From the NCBI RefSeq assembly GCF_000003605.2, contig NW_003145783.1, forward strand, positions 93,334-115,266: a DNA stretch of 21,933 nucleotides, in the 5' to 3' direction. The translations under genes were made by a program, and so were the position numbers. This DNA is from Saccoglossus kowalevskii (Eukaryota > Hemichordata > Enteropneusta > Harrimaniidae). This document shows positions 8,518-17,950 of the stretch, piece by piece. Every line of letters starts with the position of its first letter. Position 1 is the stretch's first letter. The notes under the pieces were generated by a model. That model saw only the letters and a list, made by a program, of their open reading frames with translations, was not told where the DNA came from and made no database searches.

Positions 8518-9046
8518 GTCCGGATCGAGAACTTTTTTTACTACTTTTATGAAACACAAAGTCAAGCCAAGTACGGGAGTTGTGTGTACAGTGGCCAAAA
8601 CAATCATGTTTATAAGAGAACTCACGTGACCCAATTTTACGTGTCAGTGAGCCAAAGCGCTAGAACTGACTGGGCAATATTCAAAAATACCTGTATGAGA
8701 CATTGCCGATGAATTAAATAATAATATAACAGAGATTGTTCACACAACCCGAATATCCCGAACAGGGGTGACGTGGTGTCAGATGACAACGCGCGACACC
8801 CGTCCACGCACCAGCCATCCCACAACGTACAACCATTGCTCCACAAATTTGAAAACGGACCAACCCATACTGTCGACAGTCCCCATAACTAATTTTATTT
8901 TATTTAATTTTAAGCGAATTAGGCAAAATTGTCAACAGTCTGAGCCCAACCGACCCAAGACTTTAAACTTAACCGCTACCTAGTTTTAATTACACTGTTA
9001 TCGCTTCTATGCGTCGTTATGCTGCTGTTTGTATTCACTCTAACAG
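8518..9046. other. no gene recognised; region before the 9047 acceptor
   Basis: Short opposing open frames (8637-8846 minus, 8768-8983 plus) lack coding character. The last 25 bases (CTGCTGTTTGTATTCACTC then TAACAG) form the polypyrimidine tract and acceptor for the exon at 9047. Confidence 0.35.
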
Positions 9047-9148
9047 GATGGTGCTGTCAGTTTTGCAAACGATTTACTACCTGAATCAGCATATATTGTC
9101 AAACTATATATCTCCCTTCTCGAGATTATAGCAGTAAATCCTTCTTAG
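9047..9148 (+). CDS. plus-strand 3' terminal exon with FN3-like ending
   Basis: A good acceptor (pyrimidine-rich tract ending CTCTAACAG, 9046) opens a 33-codon frame (phase 0) ending at TAG 9146-9148. The peptide includes SFANDLLPESAYIVKLYI and resembles the L-P-x-x-x-Y-x-V-x-(L/V) E-F strand pattern of a fibronectin type III domain. It ends in EIIAVNPS, like the following F-G strands. The domain is cut short by the stop. AATAAA 22 bases later gives a compact 3' end. Upstream exons were not found, so this could be an alternative last exon of a larger plus-strand gene, or a relic. The FN3 reading is tentative. Confidence 0.38.
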   Translation, partial: DGAVSFANDLLPESAYIVKLYISLLEIIAVNPS

Positions 9149-9169
9149 ATATCGCCAGAAAAATCACGT

Positions 9170-9175
9170 AATAAA
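9170..9175 (+). terminator. poly-A signal AATAAA
   Basis: AATAAA lies 22 bases after the TAG at 9146-9148 and is followed by TTCACTATTGTATTTTTTTT, a T/GT-rich downstream element. The position suits 3'-end formation for the exon at 9047. Confidence 0.4.
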
Positions 9176-9541
9176 TTCACTATTGTATTTTTTTTTAACA
9201 GAATAGTTTTACACTTTCCCGCTGCAAGCGCGTTTTGTGAATAATCTGATTATTAGAGTAAACCAAATTAAAGTTTGCAAAGAAGAACACCAGTATTTTC
9301 ACCCTTTGAATGAGAGGAATTCGGATGAAGGAGACTACGTTTTGATTACACATATTTACGTTGAGGCTAGAAGGAGCACAGTATAGTACAAGTCTCTACG
9401 ACAAACTCGAATTTCAACGTGCCGCCATGTTATGTCTGCAGTGTGACCTTTACCATGTTCACCTCATTTGGCACGTGTTTCCGCGCCCACCTGTGGGCAT
9501 TCATGAATATTTAATAGCAATGAATTTCCTGCAGAATAAAC
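9176..9541. other. non-coding stretch
   Basis: A plus-strand frame over 9361-9678 runs straight through the foldback at 9542 and has no recognisable product or good start. Nothing else was seen. Confidence 0.35.
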
Positions 9542-9624
9542 CAGTCGGGCGATTTCGCGCTAACACCTCCATTTCGATTTTTTTTTTGTATTTAAACTAC
9601 AAAAACAATTTAATCGCCCGACTG
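9542..9624. repeat. foldback with 13-bp perfect arms and an inner stem
   Basis: CAGTCGGGCGATT (9542-9554) is matched by AATCGCCCGACTG (9612-9624). In between, TTTTTGTA and TACAAAAA form a second stem around TTTAAAC. The nested symmetry suggests a small foldback element. Confidence 0.75.
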
Positions 9625-10547
9625 CGCCAGTCTACAGGCACCACAATATTTCGTACTTACCGTATTACACTCAGTTGAGCCTTTGTAAACGATACAGACG
9701 GTAACGAGGACTGGTAGTGCAATCAATAATTATACCATTAACGCGTGTTCTCTTGTAACTTTTTGTGTAAAGACATTCACTCGTTGACGGCACAGAACTG
9801 ACTTCTTCTACTCGAGAACACTAACAGAGCTGTGTTGAGAGGTGGCACCACTATAATGGGAAATTTGAGCAGATATAAGCCTCGGTATGTAAACACGCAC
9901 ATCAAAGTGGAAACAGGCAGGCGATCTGCCGCTCAGCGGTTAGAGGCGGTGGTTTTGACCACGCTCCCTGACTGTGTTTTGACGAATGAATGAAGTAGGA
10001 ACCAACAACGGTGTATCCGTATTTACATCCAGTATTGCGAGATTATTCAAGCCGGATAAAAAAAAATGTAAATCTCTTCAACTCGAATTACGTTTCCCAT
10101 GATTGACTGCGTTGATGCGAGTGAATATTGTTGAACCAACGTCAAATTTACACCGAACACCGGCAATTGACACGGTGTCACTACTGAATTACCGTCGATT
10201 TTTGTTTAGCTCCGAGTAAATGCTAGATTTTCGACTGAATAACAGAACACAGACGGTGCACCATAGATGACAAAACACATTCGAACGGCTATAATCACTC
10301 ATTCGGTAAGAAATACACGTTATGAGACTGCTGACACCAGTCTATTGTGTGTTGTCGCTGTACGGTGATGACCTTACAAGCTAATTTTATCGCAGAAATA
10401 ACAATGTCTTGATACTTTTTACTACCTCTTAATAAGCGTGTGTTACTCCGGAGAGTGGGTTAATGTCTAGCCACACCCATTAGCCTCAGTTTCATAGTGT
10501 TGACCATGTGACTTCACGAATATGCATACAAGCAATGCATTTTATAG
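9625..10547. other. non-coding stretch, no gene established
   Basis: A strong minus-strand donor-like TACG/GTAAGTAC (around 9660) follows a short open hydrophobic frame (PVLVTVCIVYKG), but no acceptor or partner exon supports it. GC-rich CCGCTCAGCGGTTAGAG (about 9929-9945) resembles a Pol III A box without a B box. Confidence 0.3.
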
Positions 10548-10617
10548 TATAAAAAGTTAGTTGACCCAGTTAATAAGAAGGAGGCAGGGCAAGAATTGAG
10601 AGAAAACGTGGGTGAGT
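10548..10617 (+). promoter_or_regulatory. candidate TATA promoter with short leader and 5' splice site
   Basis: TATAAAAAG (10548-10556) is followed about 55 bases later by GTGG/GTGAGT (donor 10612-10617), giving a possible short non-coding first exon. Upstream lie a CACCC-type box (CCACACCCA near 10471) and ATGCATA/ATGCAT words. This is inferred from motifs alone. The donor is one half of a near-palindrome, GGTGAGTGATTCACC (10611-10625), whose other half is the donor of the minus-strand exon at 10625. Confidence 0.2.
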
Positions 10618-10624
10618 GATTCAC

Positions 10625-10773
10625 CTGGCAATAACTCCGAGTGCGTCTTTGTAGGCTTTGTGGGTCGACGCCTGGAAAATCCGGTCATGTAACACTCGAA
10701 AATATTGCATTGTATCGGTTGTCTTCAAATAAACATCCGGAATGGTCAACTTCAACGGCTCCGCTGAATTATT
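10625..10773 (-). CDS. internal coding exon, 149 bp, product unknown
   Basis: Acceptor TTTGCAG (10776-10774) and donor GCCAG/GTGAAT (10624) bound a 149-base exon. Only one of its three frames is open (49 codons, phase 0 in, 2 out). The peptide has convincing protein character, for example KLTIPDVYLKTTDTMQYFRV and then HDRIFQASTHKAYKDALGV, mixed alpha/beta with no low complexity. It joins in phase to the candidate exon at 10982-10902. The family is not recognised and the downstream exon (phase 2) was not found. Confidence 0.42.
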
Positions 10774-10901
10774 CTGCAAATACACATTCAAAACACATTT
10801 TATATGTGTGACACTCTCGTGACTGCACAGTTGTTATATTCATAATATTGTTCCCCGCAAATTTGGCCCTGTTTTCTGACACAATTGTGTGGTATACGTA
10901 C
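10774..10901 (-). other. presumed intron between candidate exons
   Basis: A 128-base interval with donor GTACGT (10901-10896) and acceptor TTTGCAG on the minus strand, joining the exons at 10982-10902 and 10773-10625 in phase 0. Confidence 0.3.
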
Positions 10902-10982
10902 CCATGGCCACCACACATGCAAACATGCCGGGTCTATGTAGGATCTCTCAATACAGTACAAAACAAAACGGACTGACTTCAT
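10902..10982 (-). CDS. candidate upstream exon of the 10.7-kb gene
   Basis: From ATG at 10982, 27 codons are open to CCATGG/GTACGT, a good donor. The phase (0) matches the next exon. The peptide starts MKSVRFVLYCIERSYIDPAC and is moderately hydrophobic. Alternatively the exon begins internally after GTACTGTATTGAG (about 10947), which has a T-rich tract upstream. Support is limited to the donor, the phase match and open frame, so a chance fit is possible. Confidence 0.25.
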
Positions 10983-12405
10983 GATTCAAATTCCAACACA
11001 TGCGGACGTTGTGACTTGTGTACCTGTGTACGTGTTACCTGGTGCGTGGTACACTATTCAGAAAAAGATTAGATGTATCGCTAGTGAGTACAGTTTAAAC
11101 TCACGCACCCGTCTGTGAAATGTATACTGGCATTCGTCATCAGGTTTGTTAGGCTATTATCCCGATGGAAGAATTTTGATTGATCCTGTCACGTCCCATC
11201 GATTGAAAACAAACACCACATTGTCCTGTGATAGGTGTCGGTCACCAAGAACTGATAAAACATCACGAGCTGCAAACCCGATTTTTGTTTGTACAAAATG
11301 AAGAAAAAGAAATAAGAAGAAAAAAACCGCTAAGAATAATATTTCCGATCACGTGATACATTGTATCCAAGTAGGTTAAAATAAATGTATGCGAACAAAA
11401 AGTAACTCTACAACCGTATATGTCGTATTCGTATCATATCATTTTGTCCCACTTCTTGTCCTACGTAAAATAATCTTGTACAATAACGTCTGTCCTTTTT
11501 TCTTCACTGTATTACATAGATGAAATAAAACACATCGATGTCAACAAAATTGCCATATATGACGTACCAATATGCGTTACATTCGCACCGGGGTTCAAAC
11601 ATTTGTGTCGTTCACTCACACTATCGTACCGCACTATCATACATTTTGTCACGAATGAATTTTGCCTGAGCTCAGCTCTCGTGTGCGCCAAAAAAATCGA
11701 ATCGATCGACGATCGAAGATGAATTATATTACAAAATCAATATTCGTTGTGGAGCTTTTCCCAGTATACGAGATTGTAAACTGAGAACAGACTTCTCAAG
11801 GTAGAGTGAACTAAGTTAGTATTGGTCACCAAATCTGGAGGAGAACAACGCACTGGAGAGGAGCACTTGTAGCCAAGGTGTTTATTGCTCAACTGCTAGG
11901 CCTGGAACTAAGTCTAAATACTCACGTTATATTCCATACAATGTATCAATATCATTATGCAAATAACTAAACTAAACGTCATAGCCTCAAATCATTACAG
12001 AGATACACACCAGATTCCTGAGTTATTTTCTGATCAGTCAATACGTTTTCCCTATTTTATATAACGACTATTTCATGTTCAAGTTTGAATAGCAATGCAT
12101 AGCGGGATTCATTTTTGTGCAGACAAATACAACTTTGTCGATAAACGGTGCATTACGCCAGTTTTCGATCAGTATACCTTTCAGAACTGCGTAAGTTATA
12201 ACCAACTTAATGAAAATTCTAATATCAGCTAACTAATATCAATACCACGTGTTTAACTAAACATAGTTGAACTCTGGTGACCTTGCCCTTTGTTATATAA
12301 TATAATTCCCTTTATCATAGTTTGTTTCAATATAAATATGCATTGTCATAATTAATTTTGAATACAAACAAGTTTTGGGGTTGAACCAACAGTGGGGAAT
12401 CAGTC
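10983..12405. other. long stretch without recognised gene
   Basis: AT-rich with ordinary CpG content and no persuasive exon. It contains the second copy of the 31-bp dispersed repeat at 11715. Confidence 0.4.
11715..11745 (+). repeat. dispersed 31-bp repeat, copy 2
   Basis: 29 of 31 positions match 2610-2640. The sequence just before (AATCGATCGACGATCG) is a CG-rich near-palindrome absent from the other copy. Confidence 0.6.
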
Positions 12406-13533
12406 TACCGAATGTCCTTAAAAGATGTAAATATCTTACAAAAACATTGGTGCCTTATTTGTTTAATTATTTTAAGGAACATAATTTCCAGCTTTATTGA
12501 AAGTAATTGAGATATTTTAGAATAAAAACAAATGTCTCATTGCAAAAAACAGTGCTGCATTTAGATGTGAATAGATTCATAAAACATGCAAGATAACAGA
12601 AAAATTTAGCTGGCTTTAGTTCAAGTATTTTGTACAGGTGTCTGTCAAAAATGAATGATTCACTGAGACAAATATGAACTGCCTCATTGTGTGACTACTG
12701 TATTATATGAAAAATAAAAAAAAACATCCTTTATGTATAGCTATCATGTTGCAAGCTCTGCTTTGTATGCAAATCAACTTAAATAGTTGGTGTCCAGTGG
12801 AGGGAGAAGTCAACAGTACTGTTGCCTCCTGAGAAACACTGCAATCTCTGAAGTGCGTTTTTAAACTAGTATTATAAAAACTCTATCATTCTGTTCTAAT
12901 AGCTGAAACATATTCCTGTGAGTTTTCATTTGTCAAATGAACTGTTTGTCAAATACAGAATACATATATTTTAGAATAATTTTCTTTCTAAAATGTGGAT
13001 GAAATGTTTTGCTTTTAATGTATTTTTTATGTATTGTTTTTGATTTGATAACTTTTGACTAAACATATTTTCTATTAGCTTCAGATCTTGACCAAAGTTT
13101 GGCACCCAGTTCATAGCAGTGCTTATATTGATTTTCTGACATCTTGTTTTCTGTAAAGATTTTATTGGTAGGTTTGCAAATGTGTATCAGACTGTGCAAT
13201 CTCTCCATGAGTTGGTTTTGAAACCCAGTATGGGATTCTGAGATACATTACCAAGGATATTATTACAAGATAAATCATTTGCTTCATTGAACACATACAA
13301 CAATGCATATTTCCACTGAGATCAGTGACCTTTGATGTGTATCACCAGTGATCAGTCAAGTAGAAACAGTCAAAATATTTTATCAGATTTTCTCAATTTT
13401 TGCATGATATTTTCATACAGGACATCTGTTGTTCAAACTCAGGGAAGACTTTATACTGATGAATAAGGTGACCAAGTTTGATAAAGTTTGGAATAGAATT
13501 AGTAAAGTTATTATGCACACAATAACAATTAAT
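12406..13533. mobile_element. CpG-depleted block, probably an old retroelement insertion
   Basis: Across about 1.13 kb I find a single CpG (12855), whereas the flanks have one every few tens of bases. The block ends in a tail-like motif, TGACCAAGTTTGATAAAGTT (about 13468-13487) followed by AGTAAAGTTATTATGCAC, and then a simple repeat. A conserved tail plus a microsatellite is typical of SINE and LINE 3' ends. No reverse-transcriptase frame survives. The assignment to a retroelement is inference from composition and layout. Confidence 0.35.
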
Positions 13534-13564
13534 AACGACGACGACGACAACAACAACGACAACG
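13534..13564 (+). repeat. ACG/ACA trinucleotide microsatellite
   Basis: (ACG)4 followed by ACA and ACG units. It keeps both strands open and produces poly-Asp/Asn and poly-Ser frames that are not genes. It sits exactly at the end of the CpG-depleted block. Confidence 0.85.
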
Positions 13565-14277
13565 CCAAACAAAATGTTCCCTTAATATACCTTTCCCTTC
13601 CATCTTTGATGGTACGGGCAAGGTAAAAATGAAACAAATACAAATCAACAACTGACCCTAATAGGGTATAGTTTGGTAATCACTCAAAGAAAACAAACAC
13701 AACAAAATACGGTCTTAATATTCATGAGAGACTTGCTTTTATGAAAAGACTACTAGTATTTTAACGAATTTTATTAATTATAAAGCAATTACACAAAGTA
13801 ACCTTGTTGTTTTAGAGCACAGTTATCATGCTAGGTGACATTTTTCATCTATATGCTCACAACAATTATTTCAAAAGTGGAGACTTGTAACAAAAATGGC
13901 TGAGCATGTTGTTCTTGACTATCTGATTGTTTTTCAAAAAGTCACTTGACTACCTGAAAAATGTGACACCGTACAAACATATACTTCATGCATCAAGTAC
14001 AACAACATTATTTTAATTGCAGGGAAATCACAAAATAGATGAAAAATTAATTAAATTAAATGCAAATTTAGTTCAACACAAATCATATTAATCGGTAGCC
14101 TGATTGCAGTTTATTTTGAGTATTCGTGACGTAACAAAAATACGCGCAAAGCCCTTAAACTTGGGAAGACCGTGACCGATATAACGGTCGGTTAACTGGT
14201 CTTAATTTCGGGTTTCAACGTTTACTGTGCAGTGCACAATTATTTAATAGTTATTAAAAAATGATCTGAAAAATGTG
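13565..14277. other. non-coding stretch
   Basis: AT-rich; a short palindrome GACCGATATAACGGTC lies near 14173. Nothing coding was recognised. It lies downstream of the cyclase gene. Confidence 0.4.
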
Positions 14278-14283
14278 TTTATT
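14278..14283 (-). terminator. possible poly-A signal of the cyclase gene
   Basis: AATAAA on the minus strand (TTTATT on plus), 365 bases past the cyclase stop codon. It is the first exact hexamer I found downstream. The assignment is by position only. Confidence 0.25.
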
Positions 14284-14647
14284 CTATCCAATTAGTAAAT
14301 ATTATAATAGAATTAATGAGATGAAAACAATAATACACGAGCTTTGTGTGTGTATACAAGTAGTTAGTGTCAACAAAAATACGTCTTTACATTAAGTGGC
14401 GCCCTCTAGCGACGAAATGTCCTTGTCACGTAAATGGAGAAATGAAAGGCGATTTTATCTGCATCGATATTTTTTTTTTATCTGTAGTCGGATAATAATA
14501 TTTTAGAGTTTTACTATATTTCTAGAAACATCTGCACAACCCACTATAGTTGTTGCTTTGAATGACATTCGCTTTTACCCATCTTCGTCACAGAAACAAT
14601 TCGCCACTGGAGGACGGAAATTATTATTACAGGTTTGATACGATGTA

Positions 14648-14877
14648 CTACAGTACTCGGAGTATAGAAACTACCACGGCGAGAAATGTAATTTCAAACT
14701 TCCAGAATACGACTTTAGTCGCTAGGCCAACGCTGCATGGGTTTTCGATGTCAGAGCGCCACCCAGTGGCAAAAATGCGAAGTGGAGCGCCGCTTCCTCC
14801 CCCTATTTTCATTGGAATTGCAAATACAGTGGCCCCTTTGGTGGGAAGCTGGTCCATATTGGCAACATTCTCAAAAC
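14648..14877 (-). CDS. cyclase exon 5 with unusual hydrophobic C-terminal tail
   Basis: Acceptor CTTTCTACAG, phase 1 in, TAG stop at 14650-14648. It encodes GFENVANMDQLPTKGATVFA then IPMKIGGGSGAPLRIFA, where the family domain normally ends within a few residues. About 37 further residues follow, ending ITFLAVVVSILRVL. The end could be a GPI-attachment signal or membrane tail, or the true splice donor may lie earlier and the rest be intron read-through. Confidence 0.8.
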
Positions 14878-15376
14878 CTGTAGAAAGAAAATGAAGTTAC
14901 TGCTTTTCTGTCAAGTTTAAAGAGCCATGATCTGTGCAACTTGTTTTACTTTGTTTTGGATTTTGGATTTATGTAAACAAAAAAACAACAACATTTCGTG
15001 GTGTACAGAATACATCACATGTACACCAGTATTTTTTTTTCTCCGAAAAATGTTACATTTCTAGCTATTAGTATAAACATGGGACAGTATGATCATAGTT
15101 GTCTGACTTAGTGACGCTATGTTTCAATCGCGAAGCAGAGAAAACAGATGAAGGCTGCCGAGGCACTATAAGGGTAATATGGCGGCACCTCGGCGGTGGT
15201 GGCGTTTTCAGAATAAATAAGTACGCACGCGCGTTACTGTTTGCGCAGCACATGGGACTATAATATACTGACCCATGGACATTTGCGCTACACTCGAACC
15301 ATATACATTTTATAAAGTCACAGAGTTTTAAACACGAACACGTCAACTGGGTCGGAGGCATAATACGAGTTCTCAC

Positions 15377-15470
15377 CTGGTATATTTCGCAGGTATAGTA
15401 TTTGGTGGGTAGGATACAAGGAAGACGGTGCGTGGTCCAGGGAGGGCGTGTCAATTCCAACTGCTTTGAT
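15377..15470 (-). CDS. cyclase exon 4
   Basis: Acceptor TACATTTCAG, 94 bases, donor CCAG/GTGAGA. It encodes IKAVGIDTPSLDHAPSSLYP then THQILYLRNIP. It matches the family block GxDTxSxDxGxSxxxxxHxxLLxxNI, with A where the second G of DxGxS usually stands. Confidence 0.9.
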
Positions 15471-15662
15471 CTGAAATGTACAATAACGACAATATACACG
15501 AGGTAACATGAGAACTATGTTCGATGTCGATAGAGTAATTCGAGATTATTTTTTTGAATTCAGCGAATCATATGTCATTCAATTTCAAATGCGTCCGAAA
15601 ACTGTCACACCAGTGTGTGAATATTAGGGACCGTATTGTCTCACATGAACTTAGATACGTAC

Positions 15663-15758
15663 CTTTCTATAGTCAACCAGCCACTGGGCGGCTTCGGGGG
15701 CAATGCCGGGGAAATGCAATAACGTGGTGTTCGTAGTATCTGTCCCTAAGAACCTGAT
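15663..15758 (-). CDS. cyclase exon 3
   Basis: Acceptor TTTTTTGTCGTAG, 32 codons, donor AAG/GTACGT. It encodes IRFLGTDTTNTTLLHFPGIA followed by PEAAQWLVDYRK. The FPG(I/F)xPEAAxWLV segment is conserved in cyclase-family proteins. Confidence 0.9.
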
Positions 15759-15846
15759 CTACGACAAAAAAAATCAATGTGTTAGATATTTGAAAGCAGG
15801 CATCACTGCAAATAAGTAACTGTGACACACGAACACACAAGTCTAC

Positions 15847-16050
15847 CTTATCTGGCCATCGGCTTCCCCATCCTGAATACACCATCAGTATGACGTCATC
15901 GGGGATGGCACCATTCTCTTCTTCCCATGCTTCTAAATCGGGAACAGTGAGCTGTGCATCCGGGTCTTCATCTGCTTTTGATTTTATATTTATTCTGATT
16001 GCAGGGCCGATAAGCTGATCTAGCAAAACTTCGTCAGCATTTAATTTTCC
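15847..16050 (-). CDS. cyclase exon 2
   Basis: Acceptor TTTCTTTCGCAG, 68 codons, donor AAG/GTAGAC (a weak donor). It encodes GKLNADEVLLDQLIGPAIRI, a DLEAWEEENGAIPDD helix and the ILMVYSGWGSRWPDK strand-loop typical of the family (usually TGWGxYW). Confidence 0.9.
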
Positions 16051-16498
16051 CTGCGAAAGAAAATATTCGATTTTGACAGATAAATATTTCATGGTGTTTT
16101 GAGTCTATAAATATTAAATTTGTGTTTAATTTGATCCACGATGCAGAAGCGTATGTGCTTGAGGTGATCACCAGTATTTTAGCGGAAACCAAACATGTTG
16201 ATTCGTTGACTGCTAGTCACCTGGCCTGACTCACGCGTGATTCTATTCAAGCGAAAAACTCCTTTCGTTTCATTTTACAAATACTCAATACGCCACATAG
16301 ATCAGTCGTGGTACCTTCACGTCAACGCCAGAGATTTTACGAAATTGTATTTTAAAGTGAATTGTTTTCTAGCTTTCCCAGAAAAGTTATGAAATATTTT
16401 CGCATACATAGGTCAGTCAAATATTTTTTTTTCTGTAAAATAGAAGGCAGACGTGTTAACACAGGAGGGGGTCAAGAAAGTAACGTGAATTAACGTAC

Positions 16499-16752
16499 CT
16501 TTGACATATGAACTGGCGCGTCCATGTGGGTACCAAGGTGTTCGGGAGTACAGAAACTATTGGATTCTAAATACAATTCACCGCCCATGGTGTAGTTTTT
16601 GATAAGCACGGTCAATTCAAAATCGTCATAAGTTGGCCAATGTAATGTGTCCTTGTTAAGGTGTAGGTCATGTCCAAATACATCGAGTCTGTATCACATG
16701 TAACCTTGGTAACAACGGAGAACAGGATACACCAAATGTACAATTCTTTCAT
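16499..16752 (-). CDS. cyclase exon 1: signal peptide and metal-binding motif, frameshifted
   Basis: ATG at 16752 starts MKELYIWCILFSVVTKVTC, a plausible signal peptide with cleavage near TC/DT. Then comes the family's N-terminal strand (YLDMTYTL). At about 16656 the frame must shift by one to continue into LNKDTLHWPTYDDF, then YTMGGELYLESNSF and the metal motif. Read literally, the frame ends at TGA shortly after. The exon is 254 bases; one extra base gives 255, exactly phase 0 for exon 2. Donor AAAG/GTACGT. Confidence 0.85.
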
Positions 16753-17902
16753 GATTATACTTGATATTAATTCTGGATCTAGGAGATTAGAAATCTTGAA
16801 AAAAAAAAGAATACATAGATAGCATGTTATCGACGATCATTCGCCTTCACGACGGACGATACATTGAAATTACAAAACATTTAGCAATGATAAAGCCATA
16901 TATATGTTATATGGGTATATATATTGTAGGTGACCTAGTTGCAAATGAAAGGACTTCTGAAATTACACAGACTTCCCGATTTTTAAAATAAGAATAACTC
17001 GTGTATAATAATCTTGAAAAAGGATTTCAACAACCCCATATATGCAGGCAGGGTGGTAGCAGTAACGTTATAGCGAATGGAATAAAATACATCCACCGGG
17101 CATACGCCAGTGTCCGTTAACGGTTTACTTTGGACGTTTCTTTTTGCAGTACTTTCACTCAAATATAGTTTTTTTTAGTGGATTCTCGTATATAATATGC
17201 CTTGTTATATATGAACATAAACGTTCTGCTGGTAGTATATTGTGTCTATGTCATTTTTGAAAATGAGGTGTATGAGGTGAAGCGAAGGTGAAGCATAGTT
17301 CAAAATAAGACAATAATGTAAAATATTGTACACATTTACAGTGTGTTTCTCTGATCAAGTGACGCGTAGGAACTCGTCTGTGGAGACACGTATATTTTTA
17401 TAATAAGTAGAATATACAAAAAATCATCGAGATTGACGATTCAAATCCACGTCGGTCTGTATGTGTAAGATTTATAGGTTGATGCGTTTCGTGCACCACG
17501 TACTCCTGCTAAGACAATTGAACTGCGAAATAGATGAACGGAACATAGCTGACAGACTTATTGTTCCACGTTACATTGATTTGTGATACCCTTTGACACA
17601 CTGTGCGGTGAATAAAGCTATTATGTGTTGGACTAGTACGTCCATGGTTGCAAAGACTCGTCAAATAGTATATTATATTTATAGAGTTGTTCTGACGTCT
17701 CATACAATGGCACAGACTACACGGAATCTAGTTCACGCAATTGAACACGAATCTTCCCTACCCGAATAAACTGTTTTTGATAAATTACATTCCCGTGTTC
17801 ATGTAGAACACCTTCCCTTCATTATTGTGATCACCATAAAAACTGATAACAAATCCTGAAACATTTCATCCCTGACAGAACAATGTCGTAATAATAACTC
17901 AC
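16753..17902. other. cyclase 5' region, no coding exon recognised
   Basis: Just upstream of the ATG are acceptor-like CTCCTAG and GATCCAG (around 16780-16770), so the 5' UTR may be spliced. The rest is AT-rich; simple TA-rich tracts lie near 16896-16926. Confidence 0.4.
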
Positions 17903-17938
17903 GGCCAAGTTGATGCCCGGGTCGATGTACATTAATTC
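17903..17938 (-). other. possible non-coding 5' exon end of the cyclase gene
   Basis: AACTTGGCC/GTGAGTTATT on the minus strand is a good 5' splice site (GTGAGT, 17902-17897). No long frame leads into it, so if real it is a 5' UTR exon. The LINE has inserted directly upstream of it. Support is the donor alone. Confidence 0.2.
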
Positions 17939-17950
17939 AGAAGGCCTTTA
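17939..17950. repeat. target-site duplication of the LINE, 3' side
   Basis: AGAAGGCCTTTA, identical to 18257-18268. Confidence 0.8.

Larger units (their letters stand above)
14648..16752 (-). pseudogene. secreted cyclase-family metal-dependent hydrolase, five exons, one-base frameshift in exon 1
   Basis: Exons on the minus strand are 16752-16499, 16050-15847, 15758-15663, 15470-15377 and 14877-14648. All junctions are GT-AG and later phases (0, 0, 0, 1) agree. About 292 residues would result. Family: Pfam Cyclase, the metal-dependent fold of bacterial kynurenine formamidase (KynB) and isatin hydrolase, also found as secreted proteins in many invertebrates. Exon 1 encodes a signal peptide and the metal motif EHLGTHMDAPVH; exon 2 has GWGSRWP; exons 3-5 have FPGIAPEAAQWL, GIDTPSLDHAPSS with the H of THQIL, and FENVANMDQLP. 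The natural substrate is unknown. Relative to the family one base is missing near 16656: MYLDMTYTL lies in one frame and NKDTLHWPTYDDFELT in the next. Everything else is intact, so assembly error and recent pseudogene both fit. Confidence 0.9.

Noticed and set aside
9361-9678. 105-codon plus-strand ORF
   Set aside because: No ATG at the listed start and it runs through a foldback repeat; composition is not protein-like.
9661-9730. Minus-strand hydrophobic exon (PVLVTVCIVYKGSTECNT) before a GTAAGTAC donor
   Set aside because: Two frames are open, the acceptor is poor and no partner exon was found.
9920-9990. tRNA-like A-box (GCTCAGCGGTTAGAG) with an anticodon-arm-like hairpin
   Set aside because: No B box and no acceptor stem; cannot be a tRNA gene and is too weak for a SINE call.
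13413-13643. Opposing 65- and 76-codon ORFs
   Set aside because: Kept open by the ACG/ACA microsatellite on both strands.
15068-15509. Minus-strand ORFs of 143 and 63 codons
   Set aside because: The 143-codon frame is out of frame with cyclase exon 4; the 63-codon frame contains exon 4 but runs into both flanking introns.
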